Below, in pieces: positions 24,401 through 34,127 of a stretch of DNA of 64,000 bases. Both the position numbers and the translations under genes were made by a program. Source of the stretch: Porites lobata. Lineage: Eukaryota > Cnidaria > Anthozoa > Scleractinia > Poritidae. The DNA is taken from contig CALNXK010000108.1 in NCBI GenBank assembly GCA_942486035.1, positions 820,001-884,000 on the forward strand, read 5' to 3'. The notes below the pieces were generated by a model that saw only the letters and a list, made by a program, of their open reading frames with translations, searched no databases and had not been told where the DNA came from. How positions within the stretch are numbered: the stretch's first letter is position 1; each line of letters opens with the position of its first letter.

Positions 24401-25618
24401 CCAACTACAATACAAATGATATTTCGTTGCACCAATTTTCTTGTGAGAGCAGTTAACACAATGTAGAGAAATATTCTTCAACACCAATAAAATCTTTAAA
24501 GTTACGCAGAGCATTTAGAGCCCATTCGGATCCCCTCATAAGTGACGTTTGCTTTTATTCGTCGTTTTGATGAGGCTGCAAAATTGTTCTACCAGTTGGG
24601 GGAAGGTAGTAGCCTTGATCACGGTTCATTGCCGGTCGCCTTGTATGAATTTTTATGGTCTCAAGAATCTTGCGTGGAATACATGTGGTTCTCTTGGCCA
24701 ACAATTTTCACACTGGCCCAGTCGATGGAGTTCAGACACAGAACAGAGGTTTTGAGATCACAGAGTTGCGATCAATGATACAATTTTGCAGCCTCAACAA
24801 AATGAGGCTGCGGACAACAGCAAACGTCACTGATGACGGGATCCGAGTGGGTTTCGAAAGCTCTGCGTAACTTTCAAGAATTTGTTAGTGTTGAAGAACC
24901 GTTCTCTATAATATTATGTCCCAACAGCTAAATCTTCATTTTGTCAGCTAGTGGATTCATTTCAAGCCAAGTGTTTTGATGGTGTTCCGTTTGTTGATCT
25001 TTAAAAGTAGCAGTGTTCTATTTTTTTTTTTGTTTGCGTTTTAGTGTCACTAAAATAAAAGGAGAAAGAATTTTATTGTTGAATACAACCATGCGTACAA
25101 CAGATTAACAGCGACGCATGACGAGAGAAAGGTCACGCGGTCAATCTTGCAGAAAGCAAGATAATTTACTATCGAGAAATCATTCTGTCATCATAATGAA
25201 CGATGAGAAATTACGCTAAGACCTACTTCTCCTCCGTACCTCATCCTTAAAGCGGCGAAAATTTCCCGAAACTTTGGGCAAAATTCATGTTTTCATAACA
25301 CAGACCGAAAACAATGACCCCGAAATAGGCGCAAGGCACGCTGGGAAGATGGTTATATCCTCTTTTGTTGAATACCATCCTTTTTTATGTTTTCAGCAAC
25401 CCGGTGAGCTGGACTACGCGGAACTTGATGACTTTAGACCCAGTGTCCAGCCTGCTGCTGCTGCCGAAGCTGCACCTGCTCGGCCCTTGATCCGTCGACC
25501 AGTTTATGAGGGGACTGAGTACGCAGATATTACACAGTTTGGTGTGCCTCAGCCTGAACCAACGTATGGTAACATACCAAAGAAGGATGTGGTGTACTCC
25601 AACGTACAGGGTATATAA
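10906..25618 (+). CDS. FN3-domain transmembrane receptor with multi-tyrosine tail (3' part of gene)
   Basis: Six exons (10906-11217, 15705-15992, 16660-16800, 23617-23641, 23857-24064, 25397-25618) have AG/GT borders and compatible phases (1-1, 1-1, 1-1, 1-2, 2-0, 0-stop). Together they give 397 residues plus stop. The order is FN3, FN3, short linker, one membrane helix followed by KRRK, then a tail of about 150 residues. The tail tyrosines sit in YELD, YQDV, YAQV (twice), YAEL, YEGT, YADI, YGNI and YSNV. This is a type I single-pass receptor; more extracellular domains are expected upstream because the first exon starts in phase 1. From family knowledge, such tails recruit SH2 proteins after phosphorylation. 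Ligand and exact family are unknown. Alternatives are an adhesion molecule of the NCAM/neuroglian type or an allorecognition-like receptor. The exon joins come from reading the sequence, not from transcripts. Confidence 0.85.
12178..12300. mobile_element. Inverted-repeat MITE
   Basis: GCAAAACAGTCCGTATTTTT at the left faces AAAAAATACGGACTGTCCGT at the right. A related pair occurs at 14694-14848 (ACGGACAGTCGGTTTTTTC / GAAAAAACCGACTGTTTTGC), so a small family is present. Confidence 0.55.
12485..12795 (+). pseudogene. RecQ-like helicase fragment
   Basis: The peptide LKSEQREALELLLRRKDVFC, then VLPTEFDKSLIYQ, matches the start of a RecQ-type helicase: the Q-containing motif and motif I. The P-loop is damaged (GFGKS would be expected where EFDKS stands). 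Similarity is lost after about 12610, and the transposon at 12789 cuts the frame. It is probably a dead copy carried or left by a transposon inside the receptor intron. Confidence 0.5.
12789..13683. mobile_element. 895-bp Mutator-like non-autonomous transposon, 9-bp duplication
   Basis: Ends TAGCCTGAATTTCATCCGAT (12789) and the inverted form ending at 13683 belong to arms of about 95 bp sharing AACGTCTGAATCGACC and GTTAATGCCGTCCAGTGACG. TTTTGACTG is duplicated exactly (12780-12788, 13684-13692). Duplications of nine bases suggest the Mutator class. It has entered the 3' side of the RecQ-like remnant. Confidence 0.85.
14690..14850. mobile_element. Inverted-repeat MITE with inner hairpin
   Basis: ACGGACAGTCGGTTTTTTC and the inverse GAAAAAACCGACTGTTTTGC bound about 155 bp. 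Inside, CACACGCCCTACGGGCGTGTG forms a tight GC-rich hairpin at about 14729-14750. Confidence 0.6.
15705..15992 (+). CDS. Exon: fibronectin type III domain B
   Basis: The exon has 288 bases, acceptor gtaag, donor G|gtgagt, phase 1-1. It encodes VPSAVAFTYELNVDQITLKW, then EEPNNNGAEITVYTVYYGTQ and YKVLVTASNKYGESSKEGKI, a clear FN3 domain closely related to the upstream one (NNGA-I-x-x-Y core in both). It is probably an old tandem duplication. The 4.5-kb intron between the two domains is filled with transposon remnants. Confidence 0.9.
16179..16339. mobile_element. 161-bp Tc1/mariner-type MITE
   Basis: CAGTCAAATCTCTTTAATAC at the left faces GGAGAGGTTAGACCG at the right, with GGTGTCC inside both arms and TA at each flank (16177-16178, 16340-16341). 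It is in the intron before the transmembrane exon. Confidence 0.78.
16660..16800 (+). CDS. Exon: transmembrane helix of the FN3 receptor
   Basis: The exon has 141 bases, acceptor tttttttag, donor G|gtgtgt, phase 1-1. It encodes a short Ser/Pro/Thr linker, then a hydrophobic stretch TAVIAGAAAVGVLVIVGVII followed by SAIWW and a basic stop-transfer KRRK. This fixes the topology: FN3 domains outside, C-terminus inside. The alternative read-through into the intron stops after three codons (GVLH in the open frame) and is probably not used. Confidence 0.88.
16853..16981. mobile_element. Palindromic MITE after the transmembrane exon
   Basis: AAAGTGCTGGCGTACGGTAT faces ATACCGTACGAAGCACTTT; the arms are about 50 bp. 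It starts 53 bp after the exon's donor site. Confidence 0.72.
17467..17580. repeat. Tandem repeat of about 51 bp
   Basis: TTCTGATTGGACGTATCATT starts at 17467 and again at 17518, and a third partial unit (CTCTGATTGGCTAGAA) starts near 17567. Each has TTTCACRTGTGAAAA. Confidence 0.75.
17762..17865. mobile_element. Small palindromic sequence (TTTCATC-CTAG-GATGAAA)
   Basis: TTTTTCATCACTAGATGAAA and TTTCATCTAGCGATGAAACA face each other around a short spacer. This looks like a MITE; open frames across it are not credible genes. Confidence 0.4.
18624..22402 (-). pseudogene. LINE ORF2: endonuclease and reverse transcriptase, broken
   Basis: The frame begins at 22402, probably at the second Met (MNKLTFITLNVRGLN). 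Endonuclease motifs seen are IIFLQET, ANIYAPNN, IVGGDFNCPL and HCDHSLV. RT motifs are LFIDFEKAFDSLEWEYLF, GVRQGCPLSGLLF and LSQYADDTTSF. The last part has SPLCIHC and a later H...C pair like the RVT-associated zinc finger. The first 747 codons are open. Then two one-base insertions lie close together (about 20164, and in the seven-T run at 20122-20128), and an in-frame TGA follows at 19155-19157. Otherwise the frame continues to 18624. The enzyme is therefore not made in one piece. Confidence 0.93.
22589..23395 (-). CDS. LINE ORF1 (RNA-binding, coiled-coil protein)
   Basis: The frame encodes about 268 residues from the Met at 23393-23395 (MPNEKRARQQACLSSEDE). The frame stays open upstream to 23497, but the upstream Met gives an unlikely leader. 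A predicted coiled coil (heptad-like leucines in KLKKLDVLEQINGRLLKIEN) is followed by RRNNLVFYNIPE and ELERAHR, then RPMHVAFLRYTDKMKVLRNA. This is the layout of L1 ORF1 proteins (coiled coil, RRM-like domain, C-terminal domain). From family knowledge it coats LINE RNA as a chaperone. The frame is intact and its stop lies 186 bases before ORF2. Confidence 0.88.
   Translation of the reverse strand: MPNEKRARQQACLSSEDERTPPHKHEAGAAILESIHEKLKKLDVLEQINGRLLKIENTVGDMERGLNSMTAELQKVKTDLDLKADNATVDALKDEIEELQNRSRRNNLVFYNIPEKAEKGDCISFVQDFITQHMGLETLCGHVELERAHRTPSKTPSAGEKGPRPMHVAFLRYTDKMKVLRNAAARLKDNPLNGNAIGISEDFAKKTQRRRQELVPYRKFLKKKLGDDRKVYIAYPAILKYVDANGRHRIVGTEELAKLRHEMEEAKS
23617..23641 (+). CDS. 25-bp microexon of the FN3 receptor (juxtamembrane)
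   Basis: The exon before ends in phase 1 and the next coding exon begins in phase 2, so a connecting exon is required. At 23617 a strong pyrimidine tract plus cag is followed by 25 bases and a perfect gtgagt donor. These bases take phase 1 in and phase 2 out and encode DASPSSSAL across the joins. The fit restores a single open frame from the membrane helix to the tail. The exon lies 84 bp beyond the 5' end of the inserted LINE. Confidence 0.75.
23857..24064 (+). CDS. Exon: cytoplasmic tail part 1 of the FN3 receptor
   Basis: The exon has 208 bases, acceptor cttatag, donor aag|gtacat, phase 2-0. It encodes RGDNPYELDDGYQDV, an Ala/Glu-rich spacer, then ADYAQVDMSKKK and DEYAQVDKSKKS. The repeated YAQVD-x-SKK module points to internal duplication. 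Yxx-hydrophobic motifs are candidate SH2 docking sites. The lysine runs are unusual and could bind membrane lipid or act as a nuclear signal after cleavage (inference). Confidence 0.85.
24105..24304 (-). mobile_element. tRNA-derived SINE
   Basis: On the minus strand the sequence starts GGAGGAAGCGTGGCCTAGAT with an A box (TGGTAGAGCGCTGG) and a degenerate B box (GTGATCCCGAATTC), followed by a body with AGCCAACTGGTTTG. The head is tRNA-like but unfit as a tRNA. I associate this structure with abundant coral SINEs (recalled, not checked). Confidence 0.75.
24455..24930. mobile_element. Inverted-repeat element in the last receptor intron
   Basis: Left arm (about 24470-24595) and right arm (about 24785-24910) share AAGTTACGCAGAGC, CGGATCCC and GTGACGTTTGCT in inverted order, then TGAGGCTGCAAAATTG. 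Arm length is about 130 bp. No duplication was fixed. Confidence 0.68.
25397..25618 (+). CDS. Last coding exon: cytoplasmic tail part 2 of the FN3 receptor
   Basis: The acceptor is tgttttcag, phase 0; the stop codon taa is at 25616-25618. It encodes QPGELDYAELDDF (LxYxxL, ITIM form), a Pro/Ala linker, GTEYADI (TxYxxI, ITSM form), then YGNI eleven residues after YADI (YxxI-x11-YxxI fits the ITAM spacing), and KKDVVYSNVQGI at the end (VxYxxV, ITIM form). The whole region is intact. Confidence 0.88.
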   Translation, partial: QPGELDYAELDDFRPSVQPAAAAEAAPARPLIRRPVYEGTEYADITQFGVPQPEPTYGNIPKKDVVYSNVQGI

Positions 25619-26000
25619 ACTGTGATTGATAAATTACAAATGATGACAGGAAGTTTTAAAAAGCTTGCATCCAAGCTTTAATAGTGACAGAAATTCGAAG
25701 AGAATTGGGACTGAAAATTTTGTTTTTCCTCAGTCTCGATTCTGTGTTGATCTATGTTACTAAATGAGCTTACTGTTTTTGGTTTTGTGTTGTTTTATTG
25801 TAATATCACTTTTCTTTTTGCTTGGTTCTAGGACTACATTAGCACAATTTCGTCAAGTGAAAAATTAGAGTAGGTAAAAAGGTTTAAAGCATATTTTTGT
25901 TAAACTTATATATCTATACCACATACTTAGAGAAAGTAAATTAAAGATTTATTTTTCAGTTAGATTCTTTTTATCCAGTGAAATTAAAATAAGATTTTAT

Positions 26001-26006
26001 AATAAA
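26001..26006 (+). promoter_or_regulatory. Candidate poly(A) signal of the FN3 receptor gene
   Basis: AATAAA lies 383 bases after the receptor stop codon in AT-rich sequence. It is the first canonical hexamer I noticed downstream. The cleavage site cannot be fixed from sequence. Confidence 0.4.
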
Positions 26007-27241
26007 GCAAATTTTTTGTACTTAAATTTAAGAATCTTTTTAAAATCGGAAACTAACGTCTTCTGAATTAAACGTACATGTTGGGTACCAGAATTTCACA
26101 GGTAGAGAGTTTAAGCTCCCCACAATTTTTTTAGAGCACAGCCTTGCATAAGCTAGAGATAAATGTGAGTGTTGTGTCTTTGTTGGGGAACAAATACCGT
26201 AAGGTTATCATCGGTGAGCGTTAAATTAAACTGAAATTTTTATTTCCTAATATTGTTTCTTTCAACTTAAAAATGGCTAATTTTGGCTTTTTCCAAGTTT
26301 TATCGATTAAAAAGGCGTGAAAAAAGTAGTTAACTGTCCTTAAGATGTATTTGCAAGAAAGAAAACGCAGTAAAATGTTCCATGTTTCTTTTTTCTTTTA
26401 TTGAGAAGCATTTGTAAATGCAGTAAATCTATATTCACTGGGCGAAGCTAAAGGCGAGATGAAAAAAAGGCAGCTTGAAAAAAAAGGTATTTTCTTTTCC
26501 ACCTGTACTTGTTAGTGTTACTGGAACAGTCCCCGTAAGCGACAAGAGAATTGATCGAAATTATGAGTCAAGAATTTCGGTGAACGTTCTTAAGTATGAT
26601 GGTATCATTAACGAGAGAAAAGTAGGAGAGTCGAAGTCTGGTGCTAAATTTCGTTTGCATTTTGTAAGAGAAAACTAAATCAATCTAGTTAGGTACCTTG
26701 AAAAGACGACCAAGATTTTAAGCTGTATAACGAATGGTCCCTTTTTCTCTCAGGGGAAGCCGTGCGTACTGTGAGCCTTGCAAAGACTACGAAATTTACT
26801 GTCTTCCTCTGATATATCCAATGAGGTGTATCGTGATTACTCTTACTCACTGCTGCCTCGAGCAAAAGGGACTGTTTTTGTTTTGTCTACAAAGGCGTTG
26901 TCAGTAATATATGTGTAATTTAGGAATTACACTATATATTCGAATTAAAAGAATTTTGGTAAGATATTTTTGTACTTGAGTATTGTATTTTTTTGAAAAA
27001 CGTTTTTGTTTCTTCGTTTTTTTTTTTAATATGATTATTATTGTCATTCTTTTATGGTAAAGATATGTCTATTTTTAAAAAAGAAAAAAAGAAATATTTT
27101 TAGAGCTATAGTTAGTGTAATGTAACATTTTTAGAAACAATATTTGATTGTAGATATTGATGGATACTTCATGGTATCTATGATACTTAAGCGCCTCTGA
27201 AAATTATTGCAAAGTTATTCCTAGGAATAGCATTTTGACAT

Positions 27242-28047
27242 TAGGGAACTTAAGAACCACGACGACGACCGGAAGTGAGTTACAGTGTGCTGCGCAAGCG
27301 TGACCAGTAAATTTCGTCGTCGTGGTGTCGTCGACGACGCCAAACAAAGTAGAATCACGTCGTCCTGCAATCCACAAGCTTCGGCAGGTATAATCCACTG
27401 TTTTAAGCGATTTTTGAAGTCTTTGCATTTTCTTATCCTCGTAAATTCTTTCTTTCTCCTAACAAGCGATGTTGATTGAAAATTCGACTTATGAATTGAT
27501 TTTACTTCGAAGAATGACAACAGCTGTGGAGGCCGAACAAGCAAACTCGCAAGTGATAAATTTATTTGTACGTATTTAGGTAAGGCAAATCATATATCTT
27601 TAATACAGAAGAAATAAACTTTATATGAAAAACAGCTATCACATCAGAATGTCTTTTTTTTGAAATCTAAACTCTGACAGACACTCGGACTCGGTCATCT
27701 CATTCAAGTTGAAAGTTGAATAATTTCGTACGGAAAGTAGGTGTTTTTCCCACCCGAAAAGGTCAGACAACACAAAAAATTATCCATCGTCAGTGAAATT
27801 AGACGTACGGCTTAAAAAATAAGATCTTGCATTATTTTTTTTAAGGACGCCATTGCGAAAAACTTTGTTGCGAACGAACATCACAATTTTACATTTGTGT
27901 TTACATTCAGTGTCGTCGTCGTTGACCTACCGACCGACTGCATCTTAACTTTCCTTTTTCCCCCCGAAACCGACGTTCTCGTTCCAGTCTTTTCCCAGTC
28001 AACAGACGTCGTCGTTGTGAACTTCGTCGTGGTTCTTAAGTTCCCTA
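27242..28047. mobile_element. 806-bp inverted-repeat element rich in CGTCGT
   Basis: TAGGGAACTTAAGAACCACG at 27242 is mirrored exactly at the end (28047). CGACGA/TCGTCG triplets follow inward on both sides (27261-27345, 27912-28032). No exact target duplication was found. It lies downstream of the receptor gene. Confidence 0.75.
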
Positions 28048-29346
28048 TTGTCTGACAATGATGACGTGGTTAGATATCGCACTTTCACTTCTGAAATTTT
28101 TTGAATGAGGAAAAATTGTGGCTTTGCAGTAACACTGTAAAAACTGTAGTTGAAAGAAACGATGGTAAGATGTTTTTGTATTTTCCTTTAAATTGTTAGG
28201 AAAACTTGCTTATTATATTTCACTGCTTTTGCATCGATTTGTGTAAGACCTTAGAATCCTTTAGTATACTACATTTTACTATAATGTGGTTAAAAGAATA
28301 TGTATTTTGATGTGAAACGTTTTAAACTATAGGACTAGATGCTCTTTATGTAAAGAAAAAGTGCAATCTAAAACAAATTAATTTTTTGGAATAAAATAAT
28401 GTTTATCTCTGTTTCTTGTCGCTTCATAAGTCAACAGTCAGTTGTGGCATATTTTGCATCGCTTTTTTTGCTGCATGTTTGAAAGCTTGAACATTCAGTC
28501 ACATCAAAGTCAACATTTACTCCATGGGCCTCTAGTCTGTCTGGTAAAGTATATCAACGGTTATTCTTGGTTGTAAATAAACTTTAAAAGCAACTTAAAA
28601 CAAAAACGGGCCATTTCCCCATTTCTGCCATTTGGGGGACGAAAAAGGAAACGAATTGCAATAGTGGTTTCGGAAACTGTTGGCTTTAATTAACAGTGTT
28701 TCCAAGTTCATTCTTGTTATTTGTAAACGTTGGATTTAATGCTTGGTAGACGTACAAACGTTTGACACGAAGCTTTGATTTTGTCATTTAAAACTGACTC
28801 CTTCGCTAAATCGTTGAGTTTCCTACCGAATAAGGACATTATGAACTAGACACCAGTGACACACCCCCTTTCCCCTTACCGATGAAAGTTCTTAATCGTT
28901 AACAAAAGCATTTCGATTAACCAGTTTACTTGTAAGATGCCGCGAAAATTCTTTTTCAATCTCGCCGACATTAGACCGGTTGAGTTTCACAGAAATTTGT
29001 CTAGTTTGTCATCGAAATGCGTCAGAGACCACATCATCAGCCGATATAATTAATTAATTATCGTTTTAAGAAACCGTAGTTCCGAGGAGTAGTCTTCAGA
29101 TTTAATCGAGAACCTTAATAAAAAAAAAACTCCATTCCGCATCGTTGCCAGCAGTTTATATTTACTACAGCCTCGCTGCATGTTTGAAAACGCAGAAGTC
29201 TAGGACTAAGTGCAGTTTTGTAAAGATGGGCGTTTTGAAACTTACGACGCATCTGATCTGTGATCGAAACGAACAATGAGAAATATAGATGCTGGAAGAT
29301 TCTTATTCCGACAAAGATACCACTTATATGAACGTAAGGTATATTA

Positions 29347-29516
29347 CAGTGGAGCCTGATATAACGAAGTCCTCGGTCTAACGAGCTATTTTTTTTAACT
29401 CAGTAATAGTAGAATATAAGGCAATATGAAAACAAAAACACCTCGATATAAGTTAACGAACCTCGAACGAAGATATTTTCCCAGTCCCTTGGCCCTTCGT
29501 TATATCGAGTGCACTT
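29347..29516. mobile_element. 170-bp Tc1/mariner-type MITE
   Basis: CAGTGGAGCCTGATATAACG faces CGTTATATCGAGTGCACTT, flanked by TA on both sides. Confidence 0.7.
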
Positions 29517-30464
29517 TACTTAATTTTATTTATTTATTTTATCCCCCCCACCCCCGGCTCCTTCCCTTGCGCGGGTCCTGTATAAGCACATAAGTACACT
29601 GTAGATACTACCAAGCCAAGGGATTTGAAAATGTTTGGTAAAATATTTTCTTATGCCTTCTTTAATCGAACAGCGCTATTAGAGCGTTAAATGTTTTGGA
29701 AATTGCCACGTATCAAAAGCGGCGCATGTTGGTTCTAAATTCCTGGCGATGTTTGATAGCTCGATTTGACGAGACTTGGAGACTGGACGGTCTCAGTGCA
29801 AGATGCAATAGTACAATAGCCTCAGTCCGTATTCGACGTATTCGTGTCAGTGAGTGTCCGAAGGGCAGAAGTACTTCGGTTTCAGTCACGTTAAGGGACG
29901 GGAAGAAAAATTGCGGACTCAGTTAGTGTCCGGTTTTGTGCCGTTTAGCGCAGTTTGGGTCTCTCACGTCTCTGGTTGCTAGTTTCTGTTTCTTTTTTGC
30001 GCGGTGCTGTTCAGCGGCCTTATTACCACGTTTCTCGGTAATGCTCTTAATCGACGTAAGTAATGTAGTCGATATAAGTTTGTAAAGTCGTTGTTGTAAT
30101 TTTTTTTGATGTAGTGATTGAGTTGAGTCTTCAGTGACAGTCATCAATCCGCGCTCGCATTTATAGCCGTACAGGTGGCTTTGACGATTTGAGGTCACGT
30201 CCACACGATTTCGGATACGCTGAAATAGACCGCATACTCTATTTGCGTCAACACGAATTCGGTGTGGTGGATCCGGTTTAGATTCACCCATCCTCACGAA
30301 AACGCTAATGCGATTACCAGCTAGAAGCCATGCGCAAAACAGAGCTAATGTGATTTCGCGGCATTTTTGAATAGTGTGGTAGCTATATCGAGAACAATTG
30401 CCAATGTCCCACCAGGCACCTGCCGCGCGCTAGACGACCAACAAAAATTGTCTTTGACAAGGTT

Positions 30465-30712
30465 CTGGGTCCTGTTCCTCGAAAGATGGTTAAGTTTAAA
30501 CCCAAGTTTAAGCCAAACTTTAAGCCCGGTTTTTCTTGTCAGTACGAGCTTGTAACTCAAGCTAACAAAATACTGTTAAGTCTTTACACTGAGATACAGT
30601 TATGATAACACAAAATCTTAGTCCAAGCAATGCACAGGAAGGTAAATGCAAAAAGTGGGACAAAATTTTAATCCTTAGTTAGCGCTAATCGGCCTTTCAG
30701 CAACCAGGCCCA
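30465..30712. mobile_element. Inverted-repeat MITE (GGGCC...GGTTAA type)
   Basis: Left CTGGGTCCTGTTCCTCGAAA faces right CAGCAACCAGGCCCAG. The same kind of ends is seen at 35430-35680 (TTAGCGCTAATCG inside both). Confidence 0.5.
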
Positions 30713-30778
30713 GAACGAAGACGTTTTACACGCCTTCGTCTCGAACTAAGAGATTCCCAAAATTTTAGTGAATTTGAA

Positions 30779-30919
30779 ATGGCCAATTGTTGTCGTCAAA
30801 ATAGCAAAATTGACTTCAACGCATGCAATACGACTGGCGATGAGAGCCGGCAACATTGTTGTCCGCCATTTTCAAGTCACTACGGATCCAGTCTTCACCA
30901 GCTTCACGAGCTTCACCAG
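30779..30919 (+). CDS. Possible first exon of the dioxygenase gene (speculative)
   Basis: An ATG opens 47 codons ending exactly in CAG|gtaaat, a good phase-0 donor, and the first recognised dioxygenase exon at 36295 starts in phase 0. The peptide (MANCCRQNSKIDFNACN at its start, HQLHELHQ at its end) has no family motif. The fit may be chance; it could also be noncoding. Confidence 0.2.
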
Positions 30920-31063
30920 GTAAATCCAACAAACCTTTATTCCGCTTACGATTCGAATGACTGAAAACATGTGACATGCGGCTGCTATCACGAGAATACA
31001 GAGCACATGTATGACGTCATACACCACAGTGTTCAATGAGTAAAGGGGACTTAATTCTAAATA

Positions 31064-31652
31064 CAGTCGACTCACGATAACTCGAACCTTCAACGGAAAT
31101 CGAAAAAGGTTCGAGTTATCGGGAACTCGAAGGAAATAGCCGGGAGTAAGGAAAAAAACAGTCTTTACTGCACAGTGAGCATTCTAATCACATTTAATTG
31201 TAAAAATGTTGAGTGAAAATTGAAAGATACTGTTAGATTATAAATCAGAACGTAACAAAACGTTGCCTAAATAGAGCATGCATTTTACTTTTTGAGAAGT
31301 AAAGCTATTTCACGTTAGATTTGTGGCAAACAACATCAGCCTCCACTATCGATCCACTAGTAAACTATATGCCTACAACACGTCAATGGGAAATTCAAAA
31401 TTCAGTGTTTCGGAGGCAGTGCACTCTTTTTTCCCGACTTTTTAAGGGCTCAAAACATGGTTCGAGTTATCGAGGGTAAAATTATATAGAAATGATCTGA
31501 GGGGAAACAAAAATTACTTCGAGTTAGCGGGAGTTTCGAGTTATCGAGGGTTCGAGTTACCGAGGGTAAAACAGTAACTGTATGACGAAATCCAGGGGAA
31601 TCGATTTTGGTTCGAGTTAGCGCGAGGTTCGAGTTATCGGGAGTCAACTGCG
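31064..31652. mobile_element. 589-bp Tc1/mariner-type MITE
   Basis: The ends CAGTCGACTCACGATAACTC and an inverted GAGTTATCGGGAGTCAACTG are flanked by TA (31062-31063, 31653-31654). GGTTCGAGTTATCG recurs several times inside (31109, 31460, 31550, 31630). A TA duplication with such ends suggests the Tc1/mariner group. Confidence 0.75.
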
Positions 31653-33351
31653 TACTTTCAGAATAAGACCAAGATCTCAGTTTGCAGCGAGTAGTTGTCG
31701 TACTCGTCCGACGTTACTTGTCCGGCTAACTGACGTAGTCGTTAACAGAAACCTGACACAAACGGCTTCGACGCTCAACAGACTGAGGAGTACTGTCCCG
31801 CAGCCACGGAAGCTGTATGGACTACGGAGCTACGAGAGCTACACAAACCCAGTATACCTTTACCTTTACCCTTTAAGGGGCTATATATGTCACGGAGTTA
31901 CTGCTGGTCAATTCGCTGTTTACGTCATTACCTAGTGCCTCTACTTACGCAAAAATGCTCCCGAAGAGTTATAAGAAGATATATATATCAAAAAAATTTC
32001 ATCAAAAAGCACCAAACCATAATAATATTTTGGTGATTTTCGCAGGCATAGCATTAAAATTTGTAAAAGTTGGCCCAGCGTTTTCGTCTTTCAAGTTTGA
32101 ATCCACGTCCATCTTTGTAAAAGAAGACAGGAAACAGTGTCAATGCCTGCCATAATTACTAAAATCTCAAATAACAAAACTGGACCATTATCTCTGGATT
32201 TCAATTGATTCAAAAATACAATCATTTGGCTCTTTGAAGACTGCAATTAGCGTGACATATGTAGCCCCTTCAATAGCAATATATTCCCAGTGGGCATGAG
32301 CACTTTTCAAATAACTTTCTGCCAATTTTAACCCTAAAAAATCAACAAAGAAGGATGCGGAACGTCTTCAAAAGCGGCTTTATGATTAAAACTACTACTC
32401 GTCAGGGGATTATTTTATATTAGGCTGTAAACCGTTATTTATGCCTTTGCCAAAAGCCAATGGGTGCAAACCGGAAATAGAAATGTTGACTTACACTCTC
32501 ATTTGAAAGCTTGGTGACATAAAGTGACGCTGCATATTGCACTCTCACGCTACAAGGAACAGTTAGATATTTTTTGGTAACAACATCTGCCAGTTTCGAT
32601 CTTTTAGTGCCTGGCTATGATATGATAATAGCATGGATTTTTCTTTAACCTGTTGGAAAACAACGGACGCAAGTTTCAAGTAAGTTGTGATACCATGCAC
32701 GGAACATGATGCGGGGAAAAAAAGTCACGAAGCTTTAGTTCGCAAGTGTATGCGATTGTTGTATTTTAATTGCAAAAATAACAGTCAGTTGCCTTTTGCT
32801 ATTTTTGAAAAGGAGGAGATTAAAGGACGATTATAATTTTAATAATCTCCTGCTTTTCAAAAATAAATGTTCATTACAGACACAAATTATGCAGGGATGT
32901 TAAGTCTTGGTGTTGTCTATTTAAGATTGCGTAATGCAGTGAAGTCACGCGATCACATTTTTGCAATTATGAATCTAGACACTAAATTCTTCCTTTTGTT
33001 TTCATATTTTCCGCAACAATACCTGTTACTGACATTACAGAGGTTAATTTTATTATGCTGTTTTATTTGGTTTTAAAGACAAAAATTCTTTTGTCAATTC
33101 AGCTATTTTTGGCCACGTGTGAAGTTTACAACAGAACACGCTGCCATTCATTTTATTTGTGCTCCGTTGCATTTGCCACTTTTTAAAATCAATGGATTCG
33201 ATTTATCTACCAACAGTCAGTATTTATGAAGAGTGTCAAGCTTCGATCCGTTCTGGCACATGAGATATAAGACAAGTGTAAAGCCCGGTCCCGATCAACG
33301 TATTTATTTGCACGTGGTTAGTTAAAATTTAGGAGTACGAAGAGTGGAGTG

Positions 33352-33415
33352 CGGAGTGCGGAGTGTGGAGTGCGGAATGGACAAATGAGGAGTGTAATCT
33401 ATATGGAGTGGGGAA
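33352..33415. repeat. Short GGAGTGC tandem repeat
   Basis: GGAGTGCGGAGTGCGGAGTG and variants with a period of 7-8, continuing loosely as GGAGTG to about 33415. Confidence 0.75.
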
Positions 33416-33937
33416 AACGGGAAGTATAAAAATATGGAGAGTGGAAAAAAAAGCAGAAACGAATAGGTAGAATTAGCGCTGTTAACAGTAAGTAGAATTA
33501 GCGCTGTCAACTGTGTTGACTGTATTATTTCAGTCAAAAAGCCGCTCACACTTCTTTTTTTCATTTCTACCTTACACACAAATAAGTATGTATAAAAGAA
33601 TGCAACATCAAAATCGCTATCTAAAGGGTCCATGAGAAAACGTGGACTGACTGCTTATTGCTCATCGTTATAAGTCAGTGGAACGACTGAGTCATAAAGG
33701 GTGTTGTGTAGTTTGCATATAAAATTAAATTCACTAGACTGCGTAAAAACAATTTTCAACAAATATATCGCTTCTCGTTTCGAACGTTTTATTATACACA
33801 CAAGCATTTCAATATTTTTGTTTTGTACTGTTATTTTTTTCAATATTTTCCAAAATTCTCATTTCCTATTCCTCCGGAATCCACACTCTTCTTTTCCTCT
33901 TACTCATTTACATGCTTAGTGGTAGACAGTAAAACGG

Positions 33938-34107
33938 CTTATAAAAATTAACATTAAAAAAGAACAAATGAAGGACGTTTCGACCGTTCGACGGTCATGT
34001 TTAAGTTGAGATGTAAACAATGAGCATGTTTTTTACTTCTCAACTTGAAAATGACCGTCAAACGGTCGAAACTTCGTTATTGTTTTTCAACGTTAATTTT
34101 TTATAGT
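33938..34107. mobile_element. Palindromic MITE
   Basis: CTTATAAAAATTAACATTAA at the left faces TTAATTTTTTATAG at the right; the arms share CGTTTCGACCGT and CATTTTCAAGTTGAGA-like sequence around a 12-bp centre. It abuts the 20-bp tandem repeat. Confidence 0.7.
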
Positions 34108-34127
34108 GAAATCCGTTTCGAAAATTT

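Noticed and set aside
26475..26678. 67-residue plus-strand frame after the receptor gene
   Set aside because: No domain, no splice or start evidence, and a length expected by chance in this sequence.
29923..30297. 124-residue minus-strand frame
   Set aside because: Composition is basic and low in hydrophobic core; the region has MITE-like ends (ACGATTTGAGG..., CACACGATTTCGG) and no domain is recognised.
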